Below the pieces are notes generated by a model. The model was not told the DNA's origin, made no database searches, and worked only from the letters and a program-made list of their open reading frames with translations. From Desulfobacca_B sp046538075 (GTDB lineage Bacteria > Desulfobacterota > Desulfobaccia > Desulfobaccales > Desulfobaccaceae), in contig JBKHJN010000006.1 of NCBI GenBank assembly GCA_046538075.1, positions 1 to 64,000 on the forward strand: a DNA stretch of 64,000 nucleotides. Direction: 5' to 3'. The translations under genes and the position numbers were made by a program. Each line of letters starts with the position of its first letter. The first letter of the stretch is position 1. This document shows positions 9,695 to 17,073 of the stretch, in pieces.

Positions 9695-9973
9695 ATGCAG
9701 CAATTAGGAATGGGACAGGCCATCAATCAGGCGCTTAGAGAAGAAATGCAGCGGGATGCCGAGGTGTTTCTGGCCGGGGAGGGCATCGGCGTGGGCATCT
9801 ATGACAGCCCGATGCTTCCCAGCGCGGGCTTATTGAAAGATTTCGGCGCCCGGCGGGTGAAGGATACTCCAGTTTCCGAAGCGGCGATCGCCGGATTGGC
9901 GGTGGGTGCGGCAGTGGCTGGGCTGAGGCCGGTGGTGGAGATCATGTACAATCCTTTTTTTACCTTGGCTTAG
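9695..9973 (+). CDS. acoB: E1 beta subunit, N-terminal part before an in-frame TAG
   Basis: The first 92 codons of an E1 beta subunit: MQQLGMGQAINQALREEMQR, an acidic stretch ending FLAGEGIG, then the conserved ETP-like DTPVSEAAIAGLAVGAAVAG and PVVEIMYNPFFTLA. A TAG at 9971-9973 interrupts the frame exactly where intact homologues continue (LTLAxDQIVNxAAK). The same frame resumes with Asp and Met at 9974-9979. The pair 9695-10672 is therefore one gene with a single nonsense codon. Either the gene is a fresh pseudogene, the base is a sequencing error, or the stop is read through. The two halves together (326 codons) give the normal family length. Confidence 0.8.
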   Translation: MQQLGMGQAINQALREEMQRDAEVFLAGEGIGVGIYDSPMLPSAGLLKDFGARRVKDTPVSEAAIAGLAVGAAVAGLRPVVEIMYNPFFTLA

Positions 9974-9976
9974 GAT

Positions 9977-10672
9977 ATGATCGTCAATCATGCCGCCAAA
10001 TTGCGCTACCTGTCGGGCGGAAAGTCCTCTTTTCCCCTGGTGGTGCGCATGAAAACCGGGGCCGGTTTCGGTGCCGGGTGTCAGCACTCCCATAACCTGG
10101 AAGCCTGGGTCGCCCACTGCCCCGGGCTGAAGGTGGTCATGCCCGGGACTCCCGCCGACGCCAAAGGGCTCCTCAAGTCCGCCATCCGGGACCCCAATCC
10201 CGTGGTTTTCATTGAAGATATGATGCTTTACTTCGTGCCCGGACCGGTTCCCGAGGAGGACTATCTGATCCCCCTCGGGCGAGCCGACGTCAAGCGGCCG
10301 GGCCAAGATGTCACCGTGGTGACCTGGTCCAAGATGCTATTGGTGGCCCTGCAGGCGGCCGACCAGATGGCCCGGGAGGGCGTCGAGCTGGAGATCGTCG
10401 ATCTGCGCACCCTGGTGCCCCTGGACCAGGAGACCCTTCTGGCTTCGGTGCGCAAAACCGGTCGCCTGGTGGTGTTGCACGAAGCCACCCGCACCGGCGG
10501 TTTTGCCGGTGAAATAGCGGCAGTGGTAATGGAAGAGGCTTTCGCAAGCCTGAAGGCGCCGCTGCGGCGGGTGACCGGGCCGGATATCCCGGTGCCGGTC
10601 AGCCCACCCCTGGAGCGCTTTTATATCCCCAGCGAAGAGAACCTGATCATGGCGGTAAAGGCAATCCTCTAA
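9977..10672 (+). CDS. acoB: E1 beta subunit, C-terminal part after an in-frame TAG
   Basis: Continuation of the beta chain in the same frame as 9695-9970. It begins MIVNHAAKLRYLSGG, normally internal, and contains the GAGFGAGCQHSHNLEAW segment, the PGTPADAKGLLKSAIRDPNPV stretch typical of E1 beta, and the transketolase C-terminal domain (VVTWSKMLLVALQAADQM, LVPLDQETL, EATRTGGFAGEIAA). No ribosome site precedes the Met at 9977, so independent translation is unlikely. Apart from the one stop the reading frame is undamaged, which argues that any inactivation is recent. Confidence 0.8.
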   Translation: MIVNHAAKLRYLSGGKSSFPLVVRMKTGAGFGAGCQHSHNLEAWVAHCPGLKVVMPGTPADAKGLLKSAIRDPNPVVFIEDMMLYFVPGPVPEEDYLIPLGRADVKRPGQDVTVVTWSKMLLVALQAADQMAREGVELEIVDLRTLVPLDQETLLASVRKTGRLVVLHEATRTGGFAGEIAAVVMEEAFASLKAPLRRVTGPDIPVPVSPPLERFYIPSEENLIMAVKAIL

Positions 10673-10823
10673 GTGGAATCCCGATTCATCCGCCGTAATA
10701 ACCAATAATTGGATTATCTGAATATGTTGAAGATAAAGTCTTTAATTCAGATTGCCGAGATGGTTAGTTTTTCTTTGGGTCAACCCCACACTGTGCTGAT
10801 ATCCAGTGTTGGATTCGCAAAAA

Positions 10824-11048
10824 TTACAACAAACCCTGGCGGCGCAATCCGGAGATCACCGCGGCGGTGGACTGGCTGCGATTCATGGTATAAAAATGCA
10901 GGCTCGGCACCCCGACCTGAAGCAATTCCCGGCATTGTTCGAGGGCGTAGTCAATCCCGAAATTCCCCAGAGCCTGTTTGTCGCCTTCCGGCAAACCGGC
11001 CAGGCCTTGTCTTAATTTATCCACGATGGTGGGGTTGTGGGTGATCGG
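10824..11048 (-). pseudogene. metF: 3' remnant of methylenetetrahydrofolate reductase gene
   Basis: On the minus strand this encodes only the C-terminal end of MetF: THNPTIVDKLRQGLAGLPEG, then FGIDYALEQCRELLQVGVP and SLHFYTMNRSQSTAAVI. The ALEQCRELL...HFYTxNRS signature is diagnostic for the end of the MetF barrel. The first three quarters of the gene are absent: a stop lies just upstream and AT-rich foreign-looking DNA begins at once. The break coincides with the edge of the permease island, so an insertion or deletion probably destroyed the gene. A functional copy presumably exists elsewhere, as C1 metabolism needs it. Confidence 0.75.
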
Positions 11049-11076
11049 TGGCTCTCAATATTAACCACCAGGTACC

Positions 11077-11508
11077 ATGATGGATAAAAGAAATGTAAAG
11101 CAATCGATTAGCACGGCTGCCAAAGCCTTATGGCAGGCGACGCCGACAGTAGTGGCTATTATTCTCTTAATCTGTTTTATCAAGGTATTTTTGCCTAAGG
11201 AATCTTACGGAAAGTTATTTTATTTTACTTTTTTGCCTGATTCGGTAATTGGAGCCTTGTTAGGAAGCATTTTGGCAGGCAACCCAATAATAAGTTATAT
11301 TATTGCCAACGAGCTATTAATGCAAGGAATCAGCCTGACTGCTATCACTGCTTTTCTAATCGCCTGGGTTACAGTAGGCATCGTTCAACTGCCTGCAGAA
11401 GCTATTCTGCTTGGTAAAAAATTTGCAATTATAAGAAATAGTATAAGTTTTGTATTAGTTATATTTGTTTCAACACTAGTAGTCCTGTTGTTAGACTTGC
11501 TGCGATGA
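11077..11508 (+). CDS. Small permease half (COG0701/ArsP-like), first subunit
   Basis: A 143-residue, very hydrophobic protein with four or five predicted membrane segments and a recognisable motif stretch, GALLGSILAGNPIISYIIA then AWVTVGIVQLPAE. It resembles one half of the COG0701 predicted permeases, a family that includes the organoarsenical exporter ArsP. The DNA is clearly more AT-rich than the surroundings and uses A/T-ending codons freely. The next gene overlaps its stop by four bases and encodes the other half, so the two probably assemble as one transporter. Substrate unknown. Confidence 0.7.
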   Translation: MMDKRNVKQSISTAAKALWQATPTVVAIILLICFIKVFLPKESYGKLFYFTFLPDSVIGALLGSILAGNPIISYIIANELLMQGISLTAITAFLIAWVTVGIVQLPAEAILLGKKFAIIRNSISFVLVIFVSTLVVLLLDLLR

Positions 11509-11999
11509 ATTCCAAAGGAAGCCATGCTGGATGGTATTTTTTAGGTATCATGGTATTAGTATACTTTATTTTTGGATGCTTTGCTCTGAGCAAAATATTA
11601 GAGGCTTTGGCACTTGCCTATGGCGTACTAAAAAACCTGATCCCTGTTTTTGTAATGATCTTTGTGCTAATGGTTTTGTTGAATTATTGCGTAACAGCTA
11701 AGATGATGTTAAATTACCTGGGCAAAGGGGCTGGTTCCAAAGGTTGGATTTTATCAATAGCGGCGGGCATAATTTCAACCGGGCCGATATACGCCTGGTA
11801 TCCACTGCTTAAAGAAATCAAAGAACAAGGCGGCAGTGAGGGTTATATGGCCACCTTCTTATATAGTAGAGCAGTTAAACCAGCGTTAATACCCTTGATG
11901 ATGTTTTATTTTGGTCCTGCTTATACGATCATATTCGTTATAATTCTTATTCCTTTTGCTATTATCCAAGGCTTAATTGTTGATAAATTGGTTAGATAA
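11505..11999 (+). CDS. Small permease half (COG0701/ArsP-like), second subunit
   Basis: A 164-residue membrane protein with about five hydrophobic segments. The stretch MMLNYLGKGAGSKGWILSIA, then GIISTGPIYAWYPLLKEIKEQG, mirrors the second half of COG0701 permeases. It overlaps the first half-permease gene (ATGA-type overlap at 11505-11508), indicating stoichiometric synthesis. Same AT-rich composition, so both were probably acquired together. A methyltransferase remnant follows 100 bases later. The split of a normally fused permease into two genes is known in some anaerobes; the substrate here is not known. Confidence 0.7.
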   Translation: MNSKGSHAGWYFLGIMVLVYFIFGCFALSKILEALALAYGVLKNLIPVFVMIFVLMVLLNYCVTAKMMLNYLGKGAGSKGWILSIAAGIISTGPIYAWYPLLKEIKEQGGSEGYMATFLYSRAVKPALIPLMMFYFGPAYTIIFVIILIPFAIIQGLIVDKLVR

Positions 12000-12100
12000 C
12001 TCTGAGGCTAAATGAAGGTTTTTTACTATAGAAAACGTATTTTTGCTGTTTGCTAAAAGCATAAAAGCAATCCCCCAGGGCAATAATCCGTAGTATTAAA

Positions 12101-12400
12101 ATGGAAAAATGGTTTGCTGAAGCTGGGGTCCTCTTTTTACAAGGGCTCGGTATCGACAAGGGCCACTACGTGTTGGATTTCGGCTGTGGAGAAGGTTATT
12201 ATACCATTCCAGCGGCTATGATTGTGGGCGCTCAAGGCCAGGTCTATGCAATTGATAAGGACGAGGCAGTACTGGCTGCACTTGCTGAGCGGGCTAAAAA
12301 ATGGGCTTTAAACAATATTGTGCTGATGCCCACTAAAACCGATTTGGAAATTGGTCTATATTTGCCGGGGGACTTAAAACATGCTTCCGGTTTAAACTAG
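12101..12400 (+). pseudogene. Truncated class I SAM-dependent methyltransferase
   Basis: The first 85 or so residues are a good Rossmann methyltransferase start: a lead-in helix, then VLDFGCGEGYYTIPAA (motif I), VYAIDKDEAVLAALAE (motif II) and NNIVLMPTKTDLEIGL. The rest of the fold (motifs IV-VI, another 80-100 residues) is missing. The frame runs into KHASGLN and stops, exactly inside a perfect 11-base inverted repeat (12381-12421). Composition matches the AT-rich permease genes, so it was part of the same acquired block. Probably inactive. An intact methyltransferase would have accompanied the permease pair. Confidence 0.65.
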
Positions 12401-12421
12401 GAATCGGCCGACCGGAAGCAT
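12381..12421. repeat. Perfect inverted repeat at the methyltransferase break
   Basis: ATGCTTCCGGT (12381-12391) and ACCGGAAGCAT (12411-12421) with a 19-base loop. It covers the point where the methyltransferase frame loses homology. Could be an insertion footprint or a terminator-like hairpin. Confidence 0.6.
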
Positions 12422-12608
12422 CAGATAATCAGACCATGTCAAGATTTTATAAAATTTAAAGAATTCTCTGCTCCCCAAGTGAACTCGAAAGATACATTAA
12501 TTTTTCCATCTCGTGATATGGTCCCGGAAGCTTTGATTAGCTTGACATAGATAGGAACAATTATTATTTTGGATTAAATCCCCATTCTCGAAGGTGATTA
12601 AAAATCGC

Positions 12609-12794
12609 ATGCAGCCGGAACTGAACAAAAAAGTCTTTTGAGATCTGAGCTAGGGGCTTTAGGTAGTCATCTCTCGGGATAATGACCGGGTCAATGGGCA
12701 AATCATCAATACCGCTATTCAGGTGACGTCGGAGCCACCCCGGGTGGCGGTGATCATCAACAAGAAAAACCTGACCCATGAACTCAACCAATAA
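12609..12794 (+). pseudogene. Decayed flavin reductase (Hrb-type) 5' fragment with three in-frame stops
   Basis: Read through stops, the frame gives MQPELNKKVF, a TGA (12639), DLS, a TAG (12651), GL, a TAG (12660), VVISRDNDRVNGQ, then IINTAIQVTSEPPRVAV and IINKKNLTHELNQ. This matches the N-terminal part of the FMN-binding flavin-reductase domain found in high-molecular-weight rubredoxins (SYGLYVVTS...NGQIANTVFQVTSEPP...INKxNLTHE). The stops fall where homologues have an aromatic residue (Trp/Tyr), so each needs one base change. The gene also ends early, just after LTHE, leaving about a third of the domain. It is clearly degenerate. A 75-residue minus-strand frame over the same bases is a shadow. 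Confidence 0.7.
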
Positions 12795-12862
12795 CCCATC
12801 AGGGCCCTCTAGACTGAGGGCTCTAAGGGGATGTTTATTTTCGAGATCGGAAGGGAAAAAAG

Positions 12863-13084
12863 ATGGAATCTTTACAAGATTCGGTGTTGTTCAGGTTGCA
12901 GCAGGAACTGAAGGAAGCCGCAGCAAAATGCCCCAACTGTCAGGGGGCCAGAGAATATCCGTTTATCTCCCGCGGCCGGGAAAACCTGGTGCCCTGCGCC
13001 CGCTGTGAGCCGATCTATCGACTGCTGGAGCCCTTAGAGGTAGCCCTGGAAATGATTCGAGATGAAGGTAAGCATGCCTATTAA
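12863..13084 (+). CDS. Small zinc-ribbon-like hypothetical protein
   Basis: A 73-residue protein with two Cys pairs, CPNCQGAREYPFI and VPCARCEPIY, spaced to hold one zinc in a ribbon, followed by a helical tail (LEPLEVALEMIRDEG). The start at 12863 follows a purine-rich stretch (GGAAGGGAAAAAAG). No neighbour on the same strand belongs obviously with it. The family is not recognised by name, but codon use and the regular Cys spacing support a real gene. Confidence 0.65.
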   Translation: MESLQDSVLFRLQQELKEAAAKCPNCQGAREYPFISRGRENLVPCARCEPIYRLLEPLEVALEMIRDEGKHAY

Positions 13085-13120
13085 CCGGCCAAATTAACTA
13101 AGGATAAGTAACTGCCGGGT

Positions 13121-13315
13121 TCACCCCTGGAAATACTCATAGTCCTTTTCTAGGGCAAAGATGGCTCTCTGGCTGACTTGGCAACAGGAAAACTCAGCCT
13201 CCAGGTAAAGAAAAGCACAATCGCTGATTCCCGGTCGGGGACCAACTGTCAGCCACCGGCCACAGTGTTGGCATTGGGCGAAATATTGATGGTGCTCAAT
13301 TCTGGTGATTACCAT
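13121..13315 (-). CDS. Small Cys-containing hypothetical protein
   Basis: About 64 residues from an ATG at 13315, with CQHCGRWLTVGPRPG and later FSCCQVSQRAIFALEKDYEYF. The CxxC...CC arrangement suggests a metal or zinc site. A longer start at 13348 would overlap the upstream gene by 23 bases. It follows the conserved small protein at 13326-13514 on the same strand with an 10-base gap and probably shares its transcript. No function recognised. Confidence 0.5.
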   Translation of the reverse strand: MVITRIEHHQYFAQCQHCGRWLTVGPRPGISDCAFLYLEAEFSCCQVSQRAIFALEKDYEYFQG

Positions 13316-13325
13316 GGCAGGCAAT

Positions 13326-13514
13326 TCAAGTGAATTTGGGCAAATCATATTTTTCAGCTAACTCCCGGCGTTCCTGGTCAGGGAGAGATTGCATATAGGA
13401 TCTCCAGCCCGGACACCAGTTGGCGTGCCATCTCCATAACCGGCCCAACCAGGACTTGGGGTTTTGGTCATATCGAGCTCTTAAGAAGCATTTTTTACAA
13501 AAGGGATTTGCCAT
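13326..13514 (-). CDS. Conserved small hypothetical protein with CxxC motif
   Basis: A 62-residue protein beginning MANPFCKKCFLRARYDQNPK, then SWLGRLWRWHANWCPGWRS and ending in a charged tail LPDQERRELAEKYDLPKF. I recall similar short proteins from sulfate-reducing Desulfobacterota, without known function. AAGGAG lies eight bases before the ATG. One CxxC pair plus a later Cys and His could bind a metal. The strong Trp/Arg content and good ribosome site make this a real gene. Confidence 0.72.
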   Translation of the reverse strand: MANPFCKKCFLRARYDQNPKSWLGRLWRWHANWCPGWRSYMQSLPDQERRELAEKYDLPKFT

Positions 13515-13903
13515 GTGCAGTTCTCCTTAACGACGCGGCAACCTGGCCGATTTCGTTTCGGACTCCAACCGAGCCCGCCGATTTACTTTCAAAACCCACC
13601 ACTTACAATGGTTATGATATAAAGGGCCACCAGCAACAACCAAATGATCAACTCAAAGCTGGGCATAGTATATTTTTTTCCTGATAATTAGTCTCCCTCA
13701 AAAATAGATCCTAATGATTCACCCGTCAATGCCTTAAGGACTGGGTACCAGGGAAATTCCCCTATTTCTATCCTAATCATCTCTTGATTATGCCCATCCG
13801 CTTAGAGGAAAATAAGGGGGTGAGTTGCCTCTGGATTCAAGTCCGAAGACAAAAAATCAAACCTGTGGTAGAGAATAAGTCCAGGAGACCGGAGCAAGCA
13901 GTT
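13515..13903. other. Intergenic gap, possibly with a tiny membrane peptide
   Basis: No ordinary gene. On the minus strand 13589-13666 would encode a 25-residue peptide, MPSFELIIWLLLVALYIITI plus VSGGF, a clean single transmembrane segment with AGGA upstream. It is a candidate small membrane protein only. Confidence 0.3.
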
Positions 13904-14506
13904 ATGAGCACCGAATTTTTTGATGCAGGAGAAGACTGTCAGATCCAAGCGGGCTGCATTGTCGGTCTGAAATACCGGGAGGGCTGCCAACCCGTCGTTC
14001 TGGGGAAGGGGGCATGCCTTAGGTCTGGCACTATCATCTATGCCGACGTCCGGGTCGGAGATCACTTTCAGACCTGGCACCACGTTGTCATCAGGGAAAA
14101 AACTGTGATCGGCAATCATGTGGCGGTGGGTGCCAATACCTTCATCGACGCCCAGGTGACTATCGGCGACTTCGTCAAGATTAAGCCCAACTGCTTTATT
14201 CCCACCCACGTCATCATTGGCAGCCGGGTCTTTTTGGGTCCTAGCGTCACCTTGGCCAACGACCGTTATCCCCCGAAGTTGCGGGACCGGTATGTGCCGG
14301 AGGGGCCGGTCTTGGAAGACGGAGTGAGCCTGGGAGCCGGCGTGGTGGTCTGTCCCGGGGTGCGTATCGGCCAGGATTCATTTGTGGCCGCGGGTGCAGT
14401 AGTGACCAAAGACGTGCCCCCCAAAACCATGGTGATGGGAGTGCCAGGCAAGTTTTTCCAGTTGCCGGAAAAATTGGCAGACGGAATTTGGACCTCTCCT
14501 GGATAG
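13904..14506 (+). CDS. Hexapeptide-repeat acyltransferase (left-handed beta-helix)
   Basis: A 200-residue enzyme from the ATG at 13904 (GGAG ten bases upstream). The open frame reaches further left but that part lacks helix repeats. Regular hexapeptide turns run through VIGNHVAVGANTFIDAQVTIG, VFLGPSVTLANDR, then VSLGAGVVVCPGVRIG and FVAAGAVVTKDVPPKTMVMG. The HVIIG/NDR insertion loop resembles sugar N-acetyltransferases of the WbpD/WlbB family that act on UDP-amino sugars. It stands alone here, far from the LPS genes, so its substrate is unknown. Confidence 0.78.
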   Translation: MSTEFFDAGEDCQIQAGCIVGLKYREGCQPVVLGKGACLRSGTIIYADVRVGDHFQTWHHVVIREKTVIGNHVAVGANTFIDAQVTIGDFVKIKPNCFIPTHVIIGSRVFLGPSVTLANDRYPPKLRDRYVPEGPVLEDGVSLGAGVVVCPGVRIGQDSFVAAGAVVTKDVPPKTMVMGVPGKFFQLPEKLADGIWTSPG

Positions 14507-14653
14507 AATATCTCAAGACCTGATAGAGGCTGACTGCCGGGCCAAGGCGGCCAACTGCAATTACAAAGATAGTCGCCTACTATGTGATTCATGAAATCCA
14601 TGAAGATCTGCATCAATTCTTAGAAACCTGCCTTTAGCCCATTTAGGTTCAAA

Positions 14654-15049
14654 TTACAGAATATCGTTGTCCAGGATCAGGCTGGACAACGAGATCATCC
14701 CGACGATCTCACCCAGGTGTTCGACGGGGGCGTGGTGAATGCCGATGCGCTGGATCAGGCGGATCGCATAGCGGATATCCATTTGTGCCGGTATGGTTAT
14801 GACCGGCTTGGTCATGATTTCGTAAACGAACACGTTTTCGGCATCCCGGCCGGGGACGATTACGCCCTTGACCAGGTCCATGATGGTGATGATGCCCCAT
14901 GCATCATCCTCATTACGCTTGGCCACCAGCAATTCGTCCACTTTGAAGGCGCGCATCTTGGCGGCCGCCTCTTTGGCGGAGGCCATGCCATCAATACTCA
15001 GCACCTCCTGGTGCATAACATCTCTCACCCGTATGATTGGCGCCGACAT
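14654..15049 (-). CDS. CBS-domain protein (tandem CBS pair)
   Basis: A 131-residue stand-alone Bateman module: first CBS at about residues 8-60 (VLSIDGMASAKEAAAKMRAF, ending LVKGVIV), second at about 75-128 (PVITIPAQMDIRYAIRLI, HHAPVEHLGEIVGMIS). Such pairs bind adenine nucleotides or SAM and gate transporters or enzymes. AAGGAGG lies before the ATG. It is the last gene of a leftward operon with a PII-like protein, two DUF1538 proteins and an RCK potassium channel, with gaps of only 15-45 bases. A role as an energy-state sensor for those transporters is inferred from context. Confidence 0.85.
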   Translation of the reverse strand: MSAPIIRVRDVMHQEVLSIDGMASAKEAAAKMRAFKVDELLVAKRNEDDAWGIITIMDLVKGVIVPGRDAENVFVYEIMTKPVITIPAQMDIRYAIRLIQRIGIHHAPVEHLGEIVGMISLSSLILDNDIL

Positions 15050-15094
15050 AAATCCTCCTTATCCCCTAAAGTTGGAAAGCCTTATTGGTAGCGG

Positions 15095-15442
15095 TTATAA
15101 ATACCTTTCCCGCACCTCTTCTTTAAACTTTTCCATCTGGCTTTCGAGGCCGATTACCTGTTCTACCGGCAAGACAAAGGCAATGCCTGTTCCCGGTTTA
15201 TCGAATTCCCCGGCGGTTTTTATGGCGTCCAGGACCGGCTTGACAATATGTTCTTCGAGCAGAAACATGACCACATCGGTTTGGGCTTCCAGGGTGAGGC
15301 CGAAAAAGGTTTTGGCCTCCCGCATGCCAGTGCCGCGGGCCGGTATGATGGTGGCACCGGTAGCTCCGGCCGCCTTGGCCGCGTCCACAATCGAGTCGGT
15401 CACGTGGGTTTTGACCGGAGCGAAAACAATTTTAAATTGCAT
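15095..15442 (-). CDS. PII-like (GlnB-fold) regulatory protein
   Basis: A 115-residue protein with the ferredoxin-like PII fold pattern: MQFKIVFAPVKTHVTDSIVD, AAGATGATIIPARGTG, a T-loop-like segment EAKTFFGLTLEAQTD and VVMFLLEEHIVKPVLDAI. It lacks the Tyr of the GlnB uridylylation site, so it is not a classic nitrogen PII. PII-like proteins next to membrane transporters commonly bind a nucleotide or ion and regulate the partner. Here the partners are the two DUF1538 proteins directly upstream in the operon (23-base gap). Confidence 0.83.
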   Translation of the reverse strand: MQFKIVFAPVKTHVTDSIVDAAKAAGATGATIIPARGTGMREAKTFFGLTLEAQTDVVMFLLEEHIVKPVLDAIKTAGEFDKPGTGIAFVLPVEQVIGLESQMEKFKEEVRERYL

Positions 15443-15465
15443 CGATTTTCTCCTTATGAATGATT

Positions 15466-16230
15466 TTAATCACCACGGCCGACAATCCAATGGGTAACCT
15501 GGGCATACCCCATGACGGTAATGATCGGAAATAGACTGGCAAAAGCAATGAGTCCGAAGCCGTCTAGCGCTGGGTTACTTCCCGGAACCGCCTCGGACAA
15601 CCCCAGGCCAAGGGCGGCCACCAGTGGCACGGTCACGGTCGAGGTGGTCACACCGCCGGAATCATAGGCCAATGGAATCATTTTTTTGGGCGTCGTAAAC
15701 GTCTGCAAGACGACAATAATATACCCTGCCAGGATGTAAAAATGCAGCGGTGTCCCGGTAACGATGCGAAACGCACCCAGGGCAATGCCCATTGCAACCC
15801 CCAGCGCCACGGTGATCCGCAGTCCCCAAGGGCTGATAACCCCGCTGGAAACCTCCCCGGCTTTAAGGGCCACGGCCAAAAGGGCGGGCTCGGCAATGGT
15901 GGTGGAAAATCCGATTAAAGCCGCAAAAAGGTAGACCCATCCGTAAGCAGTCCATCCGGTGTGAACCGCGCCGCTGCCTTTAGTCAGGAAAGCGGGGTCG
16001 GACAGCTGAACAGCCATGACTTTTCCCAACGGAAATAAGGCTTTTTCCAAACCTATGAGAAACAGGGCCAGACCGATCACCACGTACACCCCGCCAATAA
16101 TGAGGCGACGCAGATGGGGGATGGGTTGGCGCAGGACGAACAATTGAAAGCAGGTGATCAGCGCCAGGATCGGCAGGATATCACGAACCGTAGCCAGCAA
16201 CACCCCGCTGGAATCAGTGATAAATGGCAT
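15466..16230 (-). CDS. DUF1538 membrane protein, second copy
   Basis: A 254-residue integral membrane protein with about seven hydrophobic segments. It carries the DUF1538 hallmark AYDSGGVTTSTVTVPLVAALG and the C-terminal GFGLIAFASLFPIITVMGYA. The gene just upstream (16252-17058) is a paralogue with nearly the same two motifs, so the pair represents the two halves that are fused in longer DUF1538 proteins. DUF1538 is a presumed transporter family of unknown substrate. The conserved GGVTTSTVTVP turn looks like an ion or substrate site. The operon links it to a PII-like regulator and a K+ channel. Confidence 0.85.
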   Translation of the reverse strand: MPFITDSSGVLLATVRDILPILALITCFQLFVLRQPIPHLRRLIIGGVYVVIGLALFLIGLEKALFPLGKVMAVQLSDPAFLTKGSGAVHTGWTAYGWVYLFAALIGFSTTIAEPALLAVALKAGEVSSGVISPWGLRITVALGVAMGIALGAFRIVTGTPLHFYILAGYIIVVLQTFTTPKKMIPLAYDSGGVTTSTVTVPLVAALGLGLSEAVPGSNPALDGFGLIAFASLFPIITVMGYAQVTHWIVGRGD

Positions 16231-16251
16231 ACTTATACTTTCCTGGGGTCA

Positions 16252-17058
16252 CTAGAAAATAACTAACCCATAGCCCATGACAAAAATCATGGGAAGCAGT
16301 GAGGCAAAGGCGATGAGCCCGAAACCGTCCAGCAACGGTCTGCGCCCTTTGATTATCGATGCCAGTCCTACCCCCAGGGCCGCCACCAGCGGAACGGTGA
16401 CCGTCGAGGTGGTGACGCCACCCGCATCATAAGCGATGCCGATAATCTCTGGGGGAGCGATCAAGGTCATGAGCATGACCACCACGTAGCCGCCGATAAT
16501 CAGATAATGGATGGGCCAACCGCGCAGAATCCGCAGAACCCCGATGAGAATGGCGATTCCCACTGAGAAGGCCACCGACAGCCGCAGGCCCAGGGCGTAG
16601 CTTTGCAAGGATTTTTCCGTGGATGAAATCAGACCACCATTGGCGGCGATATTGGCCGCCTCGGCCGCAACCGCAATCAACGCGGGTTCGGCCACCGTGG
16701 TGGCAAAGCCGAGCAGAAAGCCGAACAGCAGCAGCCACAACAGACTGCCTTTACGGGCCAAAGCATGGGCCATTTCTTCACCGATGGGGAACAGCCCCAT
16801 TTCCAGTCCTTGGACAAAGAGCATCAGCCCGACAACCACCAGCACACTGCCGACCATGACGTCGACAAAATTAGGCAGGGATTGCCGCAGCACAACAATC
16901 TGGAAAAATGCAATTACCAAAATTATCGGCAGCAGATCTTTGAACGCGGTCCACAGTTTTTTCACAACCACCAATAAAATTGTGGAAGTCAAAGCTCTAG
17001 CGGTTTTTCCATCCATAATTGTCAAAATCTTCCCTAAGTTGAAAAGTTCCTCTTCCAA
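16252..17058 (-). CDS. DUF1538 membrane protein, first copy
   Basis: A 268-residue membrane protein with an N-terminal amphipathic extension (MEEELFNLGKILTIMDGK) before about seven hydrophobic segments. Shared DUF1538 marks are FGFLLGFATTVAEPALIAVA, AYDAGGVTTSTVTVPLVAALG and GFGLIAFASLLPMIFVMGYG. The neighbouring second copy has FSTTIAEPALLAVA and the same two later motifs, so the pair arose by duplication and probably works as a heterodimer. It lies 15 bases downstream of the channel gene. Confidence 0.85.
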   Translation of the reverse strand: MEEELFNLGKILTIMDGKTARALTSTILLVVVKKLWTAFKDLLPIILVIAFFQIVVLRQSLPNFVDVMVGSVLVVVGLMLFVQGLEMGLFPIGEEMAHALARKGSLLWLLLFGFLLGFATTVAEPALIAVAAEAANIAANGGLISSTEKSLQSYALGLRLSVAFSVGIAILIGVLRILRGWPIHYLIIGGYVVVMLMTLIAPPEIIGIAYDAGGVTTSTVTVPLVAALGVGLASIIKGRRPLLDGFGLIAFASLLPMIFVMGYGLVIF

Positions 17059-17073
17059 AAAAACGATTATCCC

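Noticed and set aside
9971..9973. TAG as a pyrrolysine codon
   Set aside because: The position is not a lysine in the E1 beta family and no PYLIS-like context or pyl gene is visible; nonsense mutation or error is simpler.
12564..12791. 75-residue minus-strand frame
   Set aside because: Lies on the antisense of the flavin-reductase relic, TTG start only, no ribosome site; the plus-strand homology explains the open frame.
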